A stretch of 64,000 nucleotides of DNA from Streptomyces sp. CB01881 (GCF_002953255.1 NZ_CP026498.1:317006-381005), one strand, 5' to 3'; positions 16,317 through 25,064 are shown, counted from the first letter of the stretch. Notes: generated by a model from the letters alone, not told the origin. Numbers and translations: made by a program.

Positions 16317-16395
16317 AGGCGGCGAGGCGGTTCCCCGGCGGGGCGACTGCCCGCGGGGCGGCTGCCCGCGGGGCCGGCGGGGCGGAGGCGACCGC

Positions 16396-18603
16396 TCAGG
16401 CGCGGGCCAGCTCCGGCATCAGCTCGTACACCTGCTCGGCGGACTCGGGATCGGCCTTCAGGCAGGCGAGGAGGTCGTCCCTGGCGCTGTCCGCCCGGTC
16501 GAGCCCGATCAGGCAACGGGCCCGCTGCAACCGGGCGTCCACGTCCTCGGTCGAGCCGAGCACCTCGTCGAGCAGTCGCAGCGCCTCACCGAAGCGGCCG
16601 GCGTCATGGTGGACCACGGCCAGGTTGAACTGGATGCCGGGCTCCGCCGAAAGCTCGACCGCGCGTGCCAGATCGGCGCCGGCCGCGTCCAGATCACCCT
16701 CCTGGTAGCGGAGTTCACCGCGCAGGGCCCACGCCTGGGCGCACTCGGGGTCGACGGCGAGTGCGGCCTCGTAGGCGTCGGACGCCGCCGCGAGGTCACC
16801 GTCGGCGACCAGCAACTGTCCCTTGATGCAGAGGAGCTGCAGACTCGCCGGAGTGTCCGCGAGCCCGGCCCGGACCTCGTTCCAGGCGAGCTCGTGCTCA
16901 CCGGCTTCGAGGAGCAGTGCGGCCCGGTTGAGGCGGGCGTCGCCGAACTCCGGGTCGAGCTGGAGGACGTAGCCGAAGTCCGCCACCGCCGCCTCGGTGT
17001 CGCCGAGCTCGGCCAGGACGTCGGCCCGGTTGAAGTACGCCTCGGGGAACGGCGGCGAGAGCCGGATGGCGTGGTCGTAGTCGGCCAGCGCCTGCTCCGG
17101 CCGGCCCAGGTCGCGCCAGAGCATGCCCCGGTCGAAGTAGTACTCGGCGTAGTTGGGGTCGCACTCGATCACCGCCGTGTAGTCGGCGACGGCTTCGTCG
17201 TGGCGGCCCAGGCCCGCGTACACCTGTGCGCGGTTGTAGCGCAGCACGGAGCGGTGCAGTGCGTGCTCGTGGTCCTCCAGCGTCTCGTCGAGCCGGGCGA
17301 TGCAGCCGTCCAGCAACTCCAACGCCGCCTCCAGACGGCCCTGGTGGACCTCGATCAGCGCGAGCCCGTTGCGGTTGAACACCACGCGCGCCTCCCGCTC
17401 CTTCGACTCGGGGTGCCAACGGGCGAAGGCGATCGCCTGGTTGACCCAGGCCCGGGCCAACTGGTGGTCGCGCCGGTCGGCGCCGAAGTGACGGGTGTGG
17501 AGCATGGCCGTGGCGTACGCGGCCTGCATGTGGACCTCGGGCGAGGTGCTGAGCGCACGGGCCTCGTCGTACAGCGGCAGCGCCTGCTCGGCGAGGCCGA
17601 GGGCGGCGAAGGAGGTGGTCATCTTGGTGGTGAAGGCCCACCAGTGGGTCGGGCTGCTCTCGTGGGTGACCAGCCGCCGGCCACGCTCCCCGAGGTCCAG
17701 GACGGCGTGGTAGAAGCCGAGGTCCATGCAGTGGTCGAGGGCGTGGCGCAGGGTGTCGGCCCCGGCCCCGGACGGATCGCTGCCGTGCTCCGCGTGCCAG
17801 GCGATGGCACCCAGTCGCAGGGAGGACTCCCCGGCCGTCTCCAGCTCCGCGCGCCGCAGGTCGTGCAGCCGGGCGCGTTCGGCGGGCGGCAGGCTCAGGT
17901 AGGCGGCGAGCTCGTCCGGGTCGTCGCCGATGCCGTCGCCGTCGATGTAGCCGCGGCCCGGCACGGCGCCGGCCGGCAGGCCCTCGGCTGCCGTGCCCGC
18001 GCCCGTCGCGCCCTCGCCCTGCGCGTCGAGCACCGTGCACCGGGCGGCGAGTGCGGTCGGCAGGTCCTCGCGGCCGGGACCGGCCGGACGCTCCAGCGGC
18101 TCGGTGCCGGTGGTGACCACCACGGTGAGCAGCTGCGGATCGACGCGTCGCAGCAGGACGGCGAGGAACTCCCCGTCGCTGGGGTCGGCCTGGTGGGCGT
18201 CGTCGACGACGAGCGAGCGCGGGCCGACCGCGCGCAGGTACGCCTCCAGGAACTCGACGAGGCCGTGGGCGATCCGCAGTGTGCGCAGCGCGGAGTAGAA
18301 GCGGGTGCGCTCCTTGGGCACCGCCAGGGAGGTCAGTGTCTCGCGGGTGGCCGGCACCAGGTCGCGCAGCTCCGGCGTGGTGGAGAGGATCTCGATGTCG
18401 TGCTCGGCGACGGCCTCGGGGCAGCAGGCGAGCGCGTCCGGGACGATCGCCCGCAGGATCGAGCCGACGGCGGTGTAGGGCCCGCGCAGACGGCGGTTGG
18501 CGTTCACCACGGCGAGCGCGGGCGGCAGGTCGAGCCGCTCGCGGGCTTCGACGCGGGCGCGGCGCCCGGTGGCGCGGACCCAGTGGTGGCGGTGCTCGGC
18601 CAT
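16396..18603 (-). CDS. TPR protein with a P-loop-less ATPase-like N-terminus, peptide-system partner
   Basis: This 735-aa protein ends the putative peptide operon, 52 bases after the protease gene. The N-terminal 200 residues look like the AAA/NTPase domain of large LuxR- or STAND-type proteins, with a Walker B-like SLVVDDAHQADPSD (about 128-141) and TVVVTTGTEPL. However, no GxxxxGK[ST] Walker A exists, so ATP hydrolysis is doubtful. From about 400 on there are ten or so tetratricopeptide repeats (for example YAEYYFDRGMLWRDLGRPEQ, then FNRADVLAELGDTEAAVADF), a protein-protein interaction solenoid. It may present or sense the peptide, or hold the protease. The family is otherwise unknown to me. 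Confidence 0.85.
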   Translation of the reverse strand: MAEHRHHWVRATGRRARVEARERLDLPPALAVVNANRRLRGPYTAVGSILRAIVPDALACCPEAVAEHDIEILSTTPELRDLVPATRETLTSLAVPKERTRFYSALRTLRIAHGLVEFLEAYLRAVGPRSLVVDDAHQADPSDGEFLAVLLRRVDPQLLTVVVTTGTEPLERPAGPGREDLPTALAARCTVLDAQGEGATGAGTAAEGLPAGAVPGRGYIDGDGIGDDPDELAAYLSLPPAERARLHDLRRAELETAGESSLRLGAIAWHAEHGSDPSGAGADTLRHALDHCMDLGFYHAVLDLGERGRRLVTHESSPTHWWAFTTKMTTSFAALGLAEQALPLYDEARALSTSPEVHMQAAYATAMLHTRHFGADRRDHQLARAWVNQAIAFARWHPESKEREARVVFNRNGLALIEVHQGRLEAALELLDGCIARLDETLEDHEHALHRSVLRYNRAQVYAGLGRHDEAVADYTAVIECDPNYAEYYFDRGMLWRDLGRPEQALADYDHAIRLSPPFPEAYFNRADVLAELGDTEAAVADFGYVLQLDPEFGDARLNRAALLLEAGEHELAWNEVRAGLADTPASLQLLCIKGQLLVADGDLAAASDAYEAALAVDPECAQAWALRGELRYQEGDLDAAGADLARAVELSAEPGIQFNLAVVHHDAGRFGEALRLLDEVLGSTEDVDARLQRARCLIGLDRADSARDDLLACLKADPESAEQVYELMPELARA

Positions 18604-18655
18604 GACTCAGCTGCCTTTCGCGCGGGGCGCAGGGGAGGAGGGTGGGTTCGGGGGG

Positions 18656-19855
18656 TCAGGCCGACTGGGCCGCGCGCCGCTCGCGGGCGGCGAGCACGAC
18701 GACGGCGACGGTCTGCGCGAGGCTGAGCACCATCAGGGCGAGCGAGTCGAGCCGGCCGGCCAGCGAGGCCTGGCCGGTCAGGCGCAGCCACATGTCGTGC
18801 AGGAGGCGGTAGGCCGTCGGCACGACGACACCGGCGAACATCGTGAGGGTGAACACGTAGCCCACGAGCATCAGCCAGGCGTACCAGCGCGCGACCCTCC
18901 GGTCGACCGGGTGGTGGACGGACAGGTCCAGCGGCAGCCGCCCGACGGTGCGCCGAACCGCGTTGCGCAGCACGTCGGTTGCGGCGGCGTGGAGGTTCAC
19001 GCAGCCCAGGACGGTGCCGAGCAGGACGTAGATGTCGGTCCGCAGGTAGAAGAACCCCTGCCAGGCGAGCCGCAGTGCCGTGGCGTAGGCCATCGCGAGA
19101 CAGAGCGACGCGACGGTCACGTTGGTGCCGCGCGTCGCGTCGGCGATCAGGGTGAGCACGGCGATCGCCAGGGCATCGGCGATCATGCCCGCCATGATGG
19201 GCAGGTAGCGCTTCCGGCGCGGCACGCTGACCAGCCCGTCGAGGGAGGTCTCCAGCACCAGGTAGACCAGGCGGCGGCCGATGGAGAGCCGCGAGCGCAG
19301 GCCGAGCCGGCGACCGGCCAGGGCGTGGAAGGCCTCGTGCAGCGCGAGCAGCGGCACCTGGCCGACGAACAGCATCAGCACGACGAGGGTGTAGTACGAG
19401 CTGAAGAACAGGTTGTCGACGCGTGGGACCAGCTCGGGCACCCGGACCATCTCGGCCACCGCGAGGGCCGTCACGAGTGCGTAGCCGACGAGGGCCGGTC
19501 GGCTGAAGACCACCTGTCCCAGGCGCTGCCAGCGCACCGGCGCGGCCGGTCCCGCCGCTTCGCCGGCCGAACGGACGAGGTCGAGCTCCACGAGGGCCTC
19601 GACGAGGTCGGCGATGTCGACGGTCTCTCCGTGCACGGTCTGGTAGCGCTCGGCGGCCTCGCGGGGCGTGAGGCCCTCGGCGAGCATCCGGACCAACTCG
19701 GCGCCGTCGGCCGGGAAGACGGCGTAGGTGTCGGTCTCCGGGCTGCCGATGGTGACCTCGTCGGCCTCCGGCAGGTACACGAGCTGACGAAGCGGTACCG
19801 GCCGGTCCAGGTCGAGGCCCGGAGCGGTGGAACTGCTGTCCGTGGAGGAGTGCAC
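18656..19855 (-). CDS. PqqD-like (RRE) domain fused to an M50-like membrane zinc protease
   Basis: This 399-aa protein starts at GTG 19855, behind AGGAGGA. Residues about 22-96 have the PqqD/RRE pattern (ADEVTIGSPETDTYAVFPAD, then LVRMLAEGLTPREAAERY and VEALVELDLV), the peptide-recognition domain of RiPP enzymes. The rest has about eight to nine membrane segments. HEAFH at 173-177 is the zinc-binding HExxH, and SLDG at 204-207 plus D227 are candidate third ligands, as in site-2-protease-like and YydH-type peptide metalloproteases. The likely role is to recognise, cleave and perhaps export the 31-aa peptide encoded upstream. It belongs to the same operon as the TPR gene. Confidence 0.88.
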   Translation of the reverse strand: MHSSTDSSSTAPGLDLDRPVPLRQLVYLPEADEVTIGSPETDTYAVFPADGAELVRMLAEGLTPREAAERYQTVHGETVDIADLVEALVELDLVRSAGEAAGPAAPVRWQRLGQVVFSRPALVGYALVTALAVAEMVRVPELVPRVDNLFFSSYYTLVVLMLFVGQVPLLALHEAFHALAGRRLGLRSRLSIGRRLVYLVLETSLDGLVSVPRRKRYLPIMAGMIADALAIAVLTLIADATRGTNVTVASLCLAMAYATALRLAWQGFFYLRTDIYVLLGTVLGCVNLHAAATDVLRNAVRRTVGRLPLDLSVHHPVDRRVARWYAWLMLVGYVFTLTMFAGVVVPTAYRLLHDMWLRLTGQASLAGRLDSLALMVLSLAQTVAVVVLAARERRAAQSA

Positions 19856-19897
19856 GGATCCTCCTGCGGGAGGTAGACGGAGGGGCGAGGGGGTGGA

Positions 19898-19936
19898 GCG
19901 GTGCCGGCCGCCGCTGCTGCGTCCGGCCGGCACCGC
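19898..19936 (-). terminator. Attenuator-like hairpin between peptide and protease genes
   Basis: GCGGTGCCGGCC (19898-19909) pairs with 19925-19936 across a 15-base loop, 25 bases after the peptide stop and 43 bases before the protease start. A partial terminator here would give high peptide and low protease expression, as is common in RiPP operons. That use is inferred. Confidence 0.55.
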
Positions 19937-19961
19937 GGTCCCCCTTGCCCGGGAGGATCGG

Positions 19962-20057
19962 TCAGTTCTGCACAGCGCAGGACCACGGCAGGTACAGCGC
20001 ACGGGCCGCGCTGGTCAGGCGAACCGGGCCGGCCTTGCGGACGACGATCTTCTTCAT
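19962..20057 (-). CDS. 31-residue candidate precursor peptide
   Basis: This tiny gene has one of the strongest ribosome binding sites in the window (AAGGAGGTGTGTTGCC before ATG). The product opens with a basic leader-like part (MKKIVVRKAG, PVRLTS) and ends in the less charged ALYLPWSCAVQN, with a single Cys at 27, one Trp at 25 and one Pro at 24. It is directly followed by an RRE-protease fusion and a TPR gene on the same strand, the layout of a peptide-maturation operon. I do not recognise the peptide family. A cleaved, exported signalling peptide is the alternative to a modified RiPP, since no cyclase, radical SAM or dehydratase gene is adjacent. Confidence 0.75.
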   Translation of the reverse strand: MKKIVVRKAGPVRLTSAARALYLPWSCAVQN

Positions 20058-20418
20058 GGCAACACACCTCCTTGGATGACTGGTCATCAACAGCGCCATC
20101 TGCTGGTATGAATGAGCCCCTTGGGGCCATCCACACCAGCTTGGCGATGTCGTAAGTGTGGGGAAGGTGTGGTGACCGTGTCAATGGATCGGATCATCAA
20201 ACCTGGAGACCGCCAAACCGGTCGACTGCTGTCCCAGGTCAGAGGCTTTCTGGCGAAGTGTCGACGGCCGGCCCAACGCTCCCTCAGGGCGAAGCCACTC
20301 GGCGAAAGGGCCTGGAGTGGGTCGATCACAGCGGGTGAGCTATAAACTGATATGAATGCAGGGCCGATGCTTTTCCACACTGGCTTGGGACTGCCGGGCT
20401 CCGTGCGGCCAGGACACA
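20058..20418 (-). promoter_or_regulatory. Promoter region of the peptide operon
   Basis: No gene is supported in this 361-base gap. Reading on the minus strand, a perfect -35 TTGACA occurs at 20184-20179, about 125 bases upstream of the peptide ATG, with only a weak CACACT-type -10 eighteen bases on. A short TGACTGGTCATC segment (20078-20090) overlaps the leader. The opposite end carries the terminator of the next gene. Confidence 0.4.
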
Positions 20419-20467
20419 CCGCCGGGGCGCGGGGGTGGTCCTCGGACCGACCCCCGCGCCCCGGCGG
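20419..20467 (-). terminator. 18-bp stem terminator after the PLP enzyme gene
   Basis: CCGCCGGGGCGCGGGGGT pairs perfectly with 20450-20467 across a 13-base loop, eight bases beyond the stop of the minus-strand PLP gene. Confidence 0.85.
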
Positions 20468-20475
20468 CGGTTCGT

Positions 20476-21669
20476 TCAGAGCCTGGCGAGCCCCTGCTCC
20501 AGGTCCGCCCAGAGGTCCTCGGGGTGCTCGATGCCCACGGCGAGACGGACAGTGCCGGGGCCGATGCCGGCGGCGGCCAACTGCGCGTCGTCCAGCTGGC
20601 GGTGCGAGGTGCTGGCCGGATGGATGATCAGGGTGTGCACGCCGCCCAGGGAGGGGGCGAGGGAGGCGAGCCGGACCGACTCGGTGAGGCCGCGGGCCGC
20701 CTCACGGCCGCCGGCCAGGTCGAAGGCCAGGACCCCGCCGTGTCCCCCGGGCAGCAGGCGCCGGGCCAGCTCGTGGTCGGGGTGGGCGGCCAGACCCGGG
20801 TAGTGCACGGCGGTGACGGCCGGGTGCGCGGCCAGCCGGCCGGCCAGGTCGAGCGCCGTCTCGCAGTGACGGCGCATCCGCAGGGCCAGCGTCTGCATCC
20901 CGCGCAGCGTCAGCCAGGCCGCGTACGGGTCGGCCGAGGCGCCCAGCTCGGTGGCGTAGTGCCAGACGGTGCGGTGCAGTTCGGCGTCGGCGAAGACGGC
21001 GACGCCTGCCAGCACGTCACCGTGGCCGCCGAGGTACTTGGTGGCGGAGTGGACCACGATGTCGGCGCCGTGCTCGATGGGCCGGCAGAGCAACGGAGTG
21101 GCGAAGGTGTTGTCGACCACGCCCACCACCCCGGCCTCCCGGGCCACGGCGAGCAGGGCGGGCAGGTCGGTGACCCGGGTGGTCGGGTTGGAGATGGTCT
21201 CCAGGTGCAGCAGCCGGGTGTTGGGGCGCAGCGCGGCCCGCACCTCGGCGGGGTCGTCGCCACGGACGTGGGTGACCTCGACGCCCCAGCGCCGGGCCAG
21301 GTCCGCGAGCATCGCGAAGGTGCCGCCGTAGAGGCTCTGCTGGGCGATCACGTGGTCGCCGGAGCGCAGCAGGGCGAGCAGGACGGTGTTGATCGCACCC
21401 ATGCCGGAGGCGGTGGCGATCGCACCGGCGCCGCCCTCCAGGCCGGCCACCGCACTCTCCAGCGAACGGACCGTCGGGTTGCCGAACCGGTTGTAGAAGA
21501 ACGCCTGGTCCGGGGCGCCGAAGGCCTGGACCAGCGAGTCGGAGTCCTCGAAGGCGAACAGGTGGCCCTGGTGAAGCGGCACCCCCAGCGGGCGGCTTCC
21601 GGTCACCTCCTGGACGGGCGGGTGGACGGTCCGGCTCTCGGGGCGCAGCGCGCCGGGGAAGTCGCTCAT
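20476..21669 (-). CDS. Cystathionine gamma-synthase/lyase-family PLP enzyme
   Basis: This 397-aa fold type I PLP enzyme belongs to the Cys/Met metabolism family. Visible motifs are NRFGNPTVRSLE, ASGMGAINTVLLAL, the PLP-phosphate region QQSLYGGT, VVDNTFATP, and the Schiff-base lysine in HSATKYLGG (about residue 208). The late STSHRQL motif is complete. It could be a cystathionine gamma-synthase, gamma-lyase or methionine gamma-lyase; sequence by eye does not settle this. The ATG is at 21669, with a weak G-rich ribosome binding site. It is a single-gene unit with its own strong terminator. Confidence 0.93.
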   Translation of the reverse strand: MSDFPGALRPESRTVHPPVQEVTGSRPLGVPLHQGHLFAFEDSDSLVQAFGAPDQAFFYNRFGNPTVRSLESAVAGLEGGAGAIATASGMGAINTVLLALLRSGDHVIAQQSLYGGTFAMLADLARRWGVEVTHVRGDDPAEVRAALRPNTRLLHLETISNPTTRVTDLPALLAVAREAGVVGVVDNTFATPLLCRPIEHGADIVVHSATKYLGGHGDVLAGVAVFADAELHRTVWHYATELGASADPYAAWLTLRGMQTLALRMRRHCETALDLAGRLAAHPAVTAVHYPGLAAHPDHELARRLLPGGHGGVLAFDLAGGREAARGLTESVRLASLAPSLGGVHTLIIHPASTSHRQLDDAQLAAAGIGPGTVRLAVGIEHPEDLWADLEQGLARL

Positions 21670-21764
21670 GCCCCCATCGTCGGCGGGCCCGGGCCACGAC
21701 TGCCAGGGCCAATCCCGGGCAGGTGGACCGGACGGCGGGACGCGAGCGGGGCGAGCCGGCCCGG

Positions 21765-21806
21765 CCCCTGCCCCTGCCCCTGCCCCTGCCCCTGCCCCTG
21801 CCCCTG
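21765..21806. repeat. Seven tandem copies of CCCCTG
   Basis: A perfect hexanucleotide microsatellite lies in the intergenic region between the PLP gene and the lipoprotein gene, about 145 bases before the lipoprotein start. Confidence 0.9.
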
Positions 21807-21949
21807 GGACACGATGTGATCGTCCACGACCGGTATCGGCTCTCGTCCTCCCGGCCCGGACATGCGGGTTGCACAAACCCCTGTGGCCGGGGTGCGGCCT
21901 GTGGGAGGCTCTGGCCGACCGAAGTCGTCCAGCAAGGAGTCACTCCACC

Positions 21950-22642
21950 ATGCGTCGCCGCTTTCCCACGGTCGTGGTCACGTCCGCTGCCACCCTGGCC
22001 GTGCTCACCGGCTGCTCCGGCACGGGCGGGTCCTCGCCGGCCGCCGCGCCGGATGCCTTCGACCCGGCGCAGGCCGCGGCGAAGGCGGGCAAGGATCCGT
22101 ACGCGGTCTCGGTGACGGTGACGGGCGGGCCCGGCGGGACGAGCCTCACGGCGCGCCAGAACCTCAACACGGTGTACACCGGCCACAGGGAGCAGAAGGC
22201 CCCTGACGGCAGCACCCTGGAGTTCGTCGACACCGCCGACGCCGAGTACGTCCGCGGCCACGACGCCACCGGCAAGTGGCTGAGGACTCCGAGGTCCGCC
22301 GGCCCCGCGCAGATCGACTTCACGGGCTTCACCCCGCTGCTGCTCGCCCAGGGGTCCGCCGCCCGCAAGGGGATGGAGCACCGGGACGGCGTCCCGGTCT
22401 ACCACCTCTCGGGACACCTGGACCTGGAACAGGGCGCCGGGGTCCTGCCCGCGCTCTACCAGACGCTGAAGTCCAAGGGTGTCCCGGGATTCGACCTCGA
22501 TCAGTGGATCGACGCCCAGGGCCGCACCCGCTACGTCGAACAGGGCGTGGTCCTGGACGGCGCGAGGACGGTCGTCAAGTACGTCTTCAGTGACTTCGGT
22601 CCGGCCGAGACCTTCGCCGCCCCGGACACGAACGTCGCCTGA
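21950..22642 (+). CDS. Lipoprotein, 230 aa
   Basis: The ATG follows AAGGAG. The N-terminus RRRFPTVVVTSAATLAV runs into a clear lipobox LTGC with Cys at about residue 21, so the protein should be membrane-anchored outside the cell. The body resembles the LppX/LolA-like lipoproteins of streptomycetes, with the segments GVPVYHLSGHLDL and FDLDQWIDAQGRTRYVEQGV. These bind lipids or act in cell-envelope processes in related proteins. It is a single gene with no obvious partners. Confidence 0.85.
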   Translation: MRRRFPTVVVTSAATLAVLTGCSGTGGSSPAAAPDAFDPAQAAAKAGKDPYAVSVTVTGGPGGTSLTARQNLNTVYTGHREQKAPDGSTLEFVDTADAEYVRGHDATGKWLRTPRSAGPAQIDFTGFTPLLLAQGSAARKGMEHRDGVPVYHLSGHLDLEQGAGVLPALYQTLKSKGVPGFDLDQWIDAQGRTRYVEQGVVLDGARTVVKYVFSDFGPAETFAAPDTNVA

Positions 22643-22864
22643 CCGTCCCGGCGCCCGCCGGAGGGCCGCACGTCGGAGGGGCCGCACGTCCGGGGCCGCA
22701 CGTCGGCGGGCCCGGCGGGCCAGGGGGCTCAGTGGTCGGCCCGGCTGCCCCCGGGCTCTCGCCGGCGGCGCCGGTGCGCACGAAGGCGGCCGACCGTCAC
22801 CGGGCGCTGGACACCGCGCGCCGGACCCTGGACGCCGGGCGCCGGAGCCGGTGGTGACGAGCGC

Positions 22865-23278
22865 TCAGCGGCGTCGGGCGAAGATGCGCTTGGCGGCGTA
22901 GACGATCCCGACGATCAGCAGGACGACGAAGAGGATGATCAGGATCACCACGACCAGCAGGAACTTGCCCAGCTTGGCGAAGAATCCTTTCTTCTTCTTC
23001 TCGGCGGCCTGCTTCCGGACCACGCCCTCCGCCGCCAGGTCAACCACCGGGGCCTGTGCAGCGGTGGCCTGGACGGTGGTGGCCTGAACGGTGGTGACAG
23101 ACGCTCCGGCGACCGATGCCCCGGCGACCGGCGCGGTGCCGACCGATACTCCGGCGGCCGCCACCACGGCCGGCCGAGGCGCGGCCACCGCCGCCGTGGC
23201 GCCCAGGCCCACCATGGCGGGCAGGGCGATCAGGGCCACCAGGGCAGCCGCCAGGAAACGTGCGATCCGGTGCGACAT
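22865..23278 (-). CDS. Small membrane-anchored protein, 137 aa
   Basis: The ATG at 23278 follows GAGGAGCACG. The product has an N-terminal signal-like segment (FLAAALVALIALPAMVGLG), a central Ala/Val/Thr-rich stretch with short repeats (TTVQATTVQATAAQ), then KKKKGFF. A strong C-terminal membrane helix (FLLVVVILIILFVVLLIVG) follows, and a basic tail RIFARRR. It is probably exported and anchored with the C-terminus inside. The family is not recognised. A palindrome at 23385 lies about 110 bases upstream. Confidence 0.75.
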   Translation of the reverse strand: MSHRIARFLAAALVALIALPAMVGLGATAAVAAPRPAVVAAAGVSVGTAPVAGASVAGASVTTVQATTVQATAAQAPVVDLAAEGVVRKQAAEKKKKGFFAKLGKFLLVVVILIILFVVLLIVGIVYAAKRIFARRR

Positions 23279-23384
23279 CGTGCTCCTCGTTCCGGGTGCG
23301 GGCGGCGTGCGCGACCGGACCGCCGCCTCCCGGCGCCCGGCCGAGGGATGGCGGTCCGTCAACGGCAAGCGGCCTCCCCCACCG

Positions 23385-23408
23385 AAGTTCTACAGACGCG
23401 TAGAACTT
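23385..23408. promoter_or_regulatory. Operator-like palindrome, copy 1
   Basis: AAGTTCTAC-N6-GTAGAACTT is a perfect 9-6-9 inverted repeat upstream of the membrane-anchored protein gene. It shares the TCTAC/GTAGA half-site with copy 2 at 23798. The CTACA/TGTAG type resembles BlaI/MecI/CopY-family operators; the regulator is not in this window. Confidence 0.55.
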
Positions 23409-23447
23409 TAGCCGGTGCAGGCCGGCGGCCCGTTCGCACCCCCGGGC

Positions 23448-23714
23448 TCAGAGCCCGCCGGCCGGCAGCAGCACCACCCGGGCCGGGTCGAACGGCTCCC
23501 AGCGGGCCGGGGATCCGCTCCGCGCCACCCGCAAGCGGCACCAGCGCGCCCCGGCCGCGTCCTGCCACCAGCCGCTGACCCGGCCGAGCGCCCATCTGCC
23601 GTCGCCGTAGTGCACCTCGACCGGCTGACTGACCCACTCGACGTCCGCCTCCGCGACCGCCGGGCCTTCACCGCGCTCGCCGCCCCGCACCGGACTGCGC
23701 AGACTCTCCACCAC
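23448..23714 (-). CDS. Small hypothetical protein, 88 aa
   Basis: The GTG at 23714 is preceded by GGGAGG at good spacing. The product is Trp-rich ([47 protein letters not shown]) and reads like a small beta-barrel (SH3/Tudor-like) domain. No family was recognised with certainty. A CTCTACA-type palindrome lies 85 bases upstream, matching the one in front of the neighbouring gene. Confidence 0.7.
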   Translation of the reverse strand: MVESLRSPVRGGERGEGPAVAEADVEWVSQPVEVHYGDGRWALGRVSGWWQDAAGARWCRLRVARSGSPARWEPFDPARVVLLPAGGL

Positions 23715-23797
23715 GGTTCCGCCTCCCGTTCCGGACCAGGCCGCCGGCTCCCGCAACGGGACAGCCGCGCGACCGGACGTACAGCTCACCCGCCCGA

Positions 23798-23815
23798 CTC
23801 TACAGTCGTGTAGAG
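23798..23815. promoter_or_regulatory. Operator-like palindrome, copy 2
   Basis: CTCTACA-GTCG-TGTAGAG is a perfect 7-4-7 inverted repeat in front of the 88-aa protein gene. Together with copy 1 it suggests that the two minus-strand genes share a regulator. Confidence 0.55.
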
Positions 23816-24072
23816 CCCAGCGGACCGGAACCCGGCACGACCGACCCCGCCCCCGCCCCCCCCGTCCGGCCCGCCGCACCCGTCCGGCCCCGACCGTTCC
23901 CGGTTGGCGGAAGCCAGCCGCTGAACCCCGGCCTCCGGCCTCCGGCCGACACGGGGCCGACTCCCCGTTCCCGGTGCACCCGGCCCGCGCCGGACCTAAC
24001 GTCGGTGCCGTACCGAACAGGCGGTCGCACCGGCGCCGCCCTCACCAGCCCCTCTCGCGGACAGGGAGTACC

Positions 24073-24900
24073 GTGCCCACCATCAAGACCAACGACGGCA
24101 CCCGGATCTTCTACAAGGACTGGGGCAGCGGCCGCCCGGTCGTCTTCAGCCACGGCTGGCCGCTCAACGCCGACGCCTGGGACGAGCAGATGCGGCTGGT
24201 CGCCGAGAACGGCTACCGCGCCGTCGCGCACGACCGGCGCGGACACGGCCGTTCCGACCAGCCCTGGCGCGGCAACGACATGGCCACCTACGCCAACGAC
24301 CTGGCCCAGCTGATCGAGCAGCTCGACCTGCGTGACGCCGTCCTGGTCGGCCACTCCACCGGCGGCGGCGAGGTCGTCCGCTACCTCGGCCGGCACGGCA
24401 CCGCCCGGGTGGCCAAGGCGGTACTGCTGGGCGCCGTCCCGCCCGTGATGCTCCAGGGCCCGGGCAACCCGGAAGGCACCCCGCTGGAGGTGTTCGACGG
24501 CATCCGCGCCGGAGTGGACGGCAACCGCTCGCAGTTCTACTGGGATCTCAGCGAGAGCTTCTACGGCTTCAACCGCCCCGGCGCCGACCTCTCCGGCGCC
24601 GAGGGCCTCCGCCGGGCGTTCTGGCTCTGGAGCATGCAGGTCGGCGCGCGCGGCGCGTACGAGTGCGTCCGGCAGTTCTCCGAGACCGACTTCACCGAGG
24701 ACCTCAAGCGGATCGACGTCCCCGTGCTGATCGCCCACGGCGACGACGACCAGATCGTGCCGATCGCGGCCGCCGCCCTGAAGACGGCCCGGCTGGTCCC
24801 GGACAACGTGCTCAAGGTCTATCCCGGTGCGCCGCACGGGCTGTACGGCGAGTTCCGGGCCGCGTTCGAGGCGGACCTGCTGGACTTCCTCAAGGCCTGA
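24073..24900 (+). CDS. Alpha/beta hydrolase, non-heme chloroperoxidase-like
   Basis: This 275-aa protein has usual family length. It carries the oxyanion region [14 protein letters not shown], the nucleophile elbow GHSTGGGE (catalytic Ser at about residue 96), the acid in [10 protein letters not shown] (about 226) and the histidine in YPGAPHGL (about 253). The overall sequence, including [12 protein letters not shown], is typical of the cofactor-free haloperoxidase/esterase group. The physiological substrate is unknown. The GTG at 24073 follows AGGGAGTACC. Confidence 0.93.
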   Translation: MPTIKTNDGTRIFYKDWGSGRPVVFSHGWPLNADAWDEQMRLVAENGYRAVAHDRRGHGRSDQPWRGNDMATYANDLAQLIEQLDLRDAVLVGHSTGGGEVVRYLGRHGTARVAKAVLLGAVPPVMLQGPGNPEGTPLEVFDGIRAGVDGNRSQFYWDLSESFYGFNRPGADLSGAEGLRRAFWLWSMQVGARGAYECVRQFSETDFTEDLKRIDVPVLIAHGDDDQIVPIAAAALKTARLVPDNVLKVYPGAPHGLYGEFRAAFEADLLDFLKA

Positions 24901-24988
24901 GCCGGCCCCGGACCGCCCACCCCGGACCGTCCACCCCGCCCCCTGTCCCCCGTGTGCTCCCGCCCCGCCCCTCCTGCGGGGGAACCCG

Positions 24989-25013
24989 CCCCGCCGGCCC
25001 CCGGCCGGCGGGG
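24989..25013. terminator. 11-bp stem terminator between convergent genes
   Basis: CCCCGCCGGCC and its complement flank a three-base loop between the hydrolase and signal peptidase gene ends. Confidence 0.75.
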
Positions 25014-25064
25014 ACTCAGAACGGCGCACCGCCCGGCTCCGGGGGCATCCGCCGCCCGGACGGC

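Noticed and set aside
16606..18726. A 706-codon plus-strand frame opposite the TPR gene
   Set aside because: It mirrors the TPR repeats in antisense and has no ribosome binding site or recognisable motif.
22663..22708. Three copies of GGGCCGCACGTC as a possible regulatory array
   Set aside because: They are short, irregularly spaced and in the 3' region between convergent genes; more likely slippage than binding sites.
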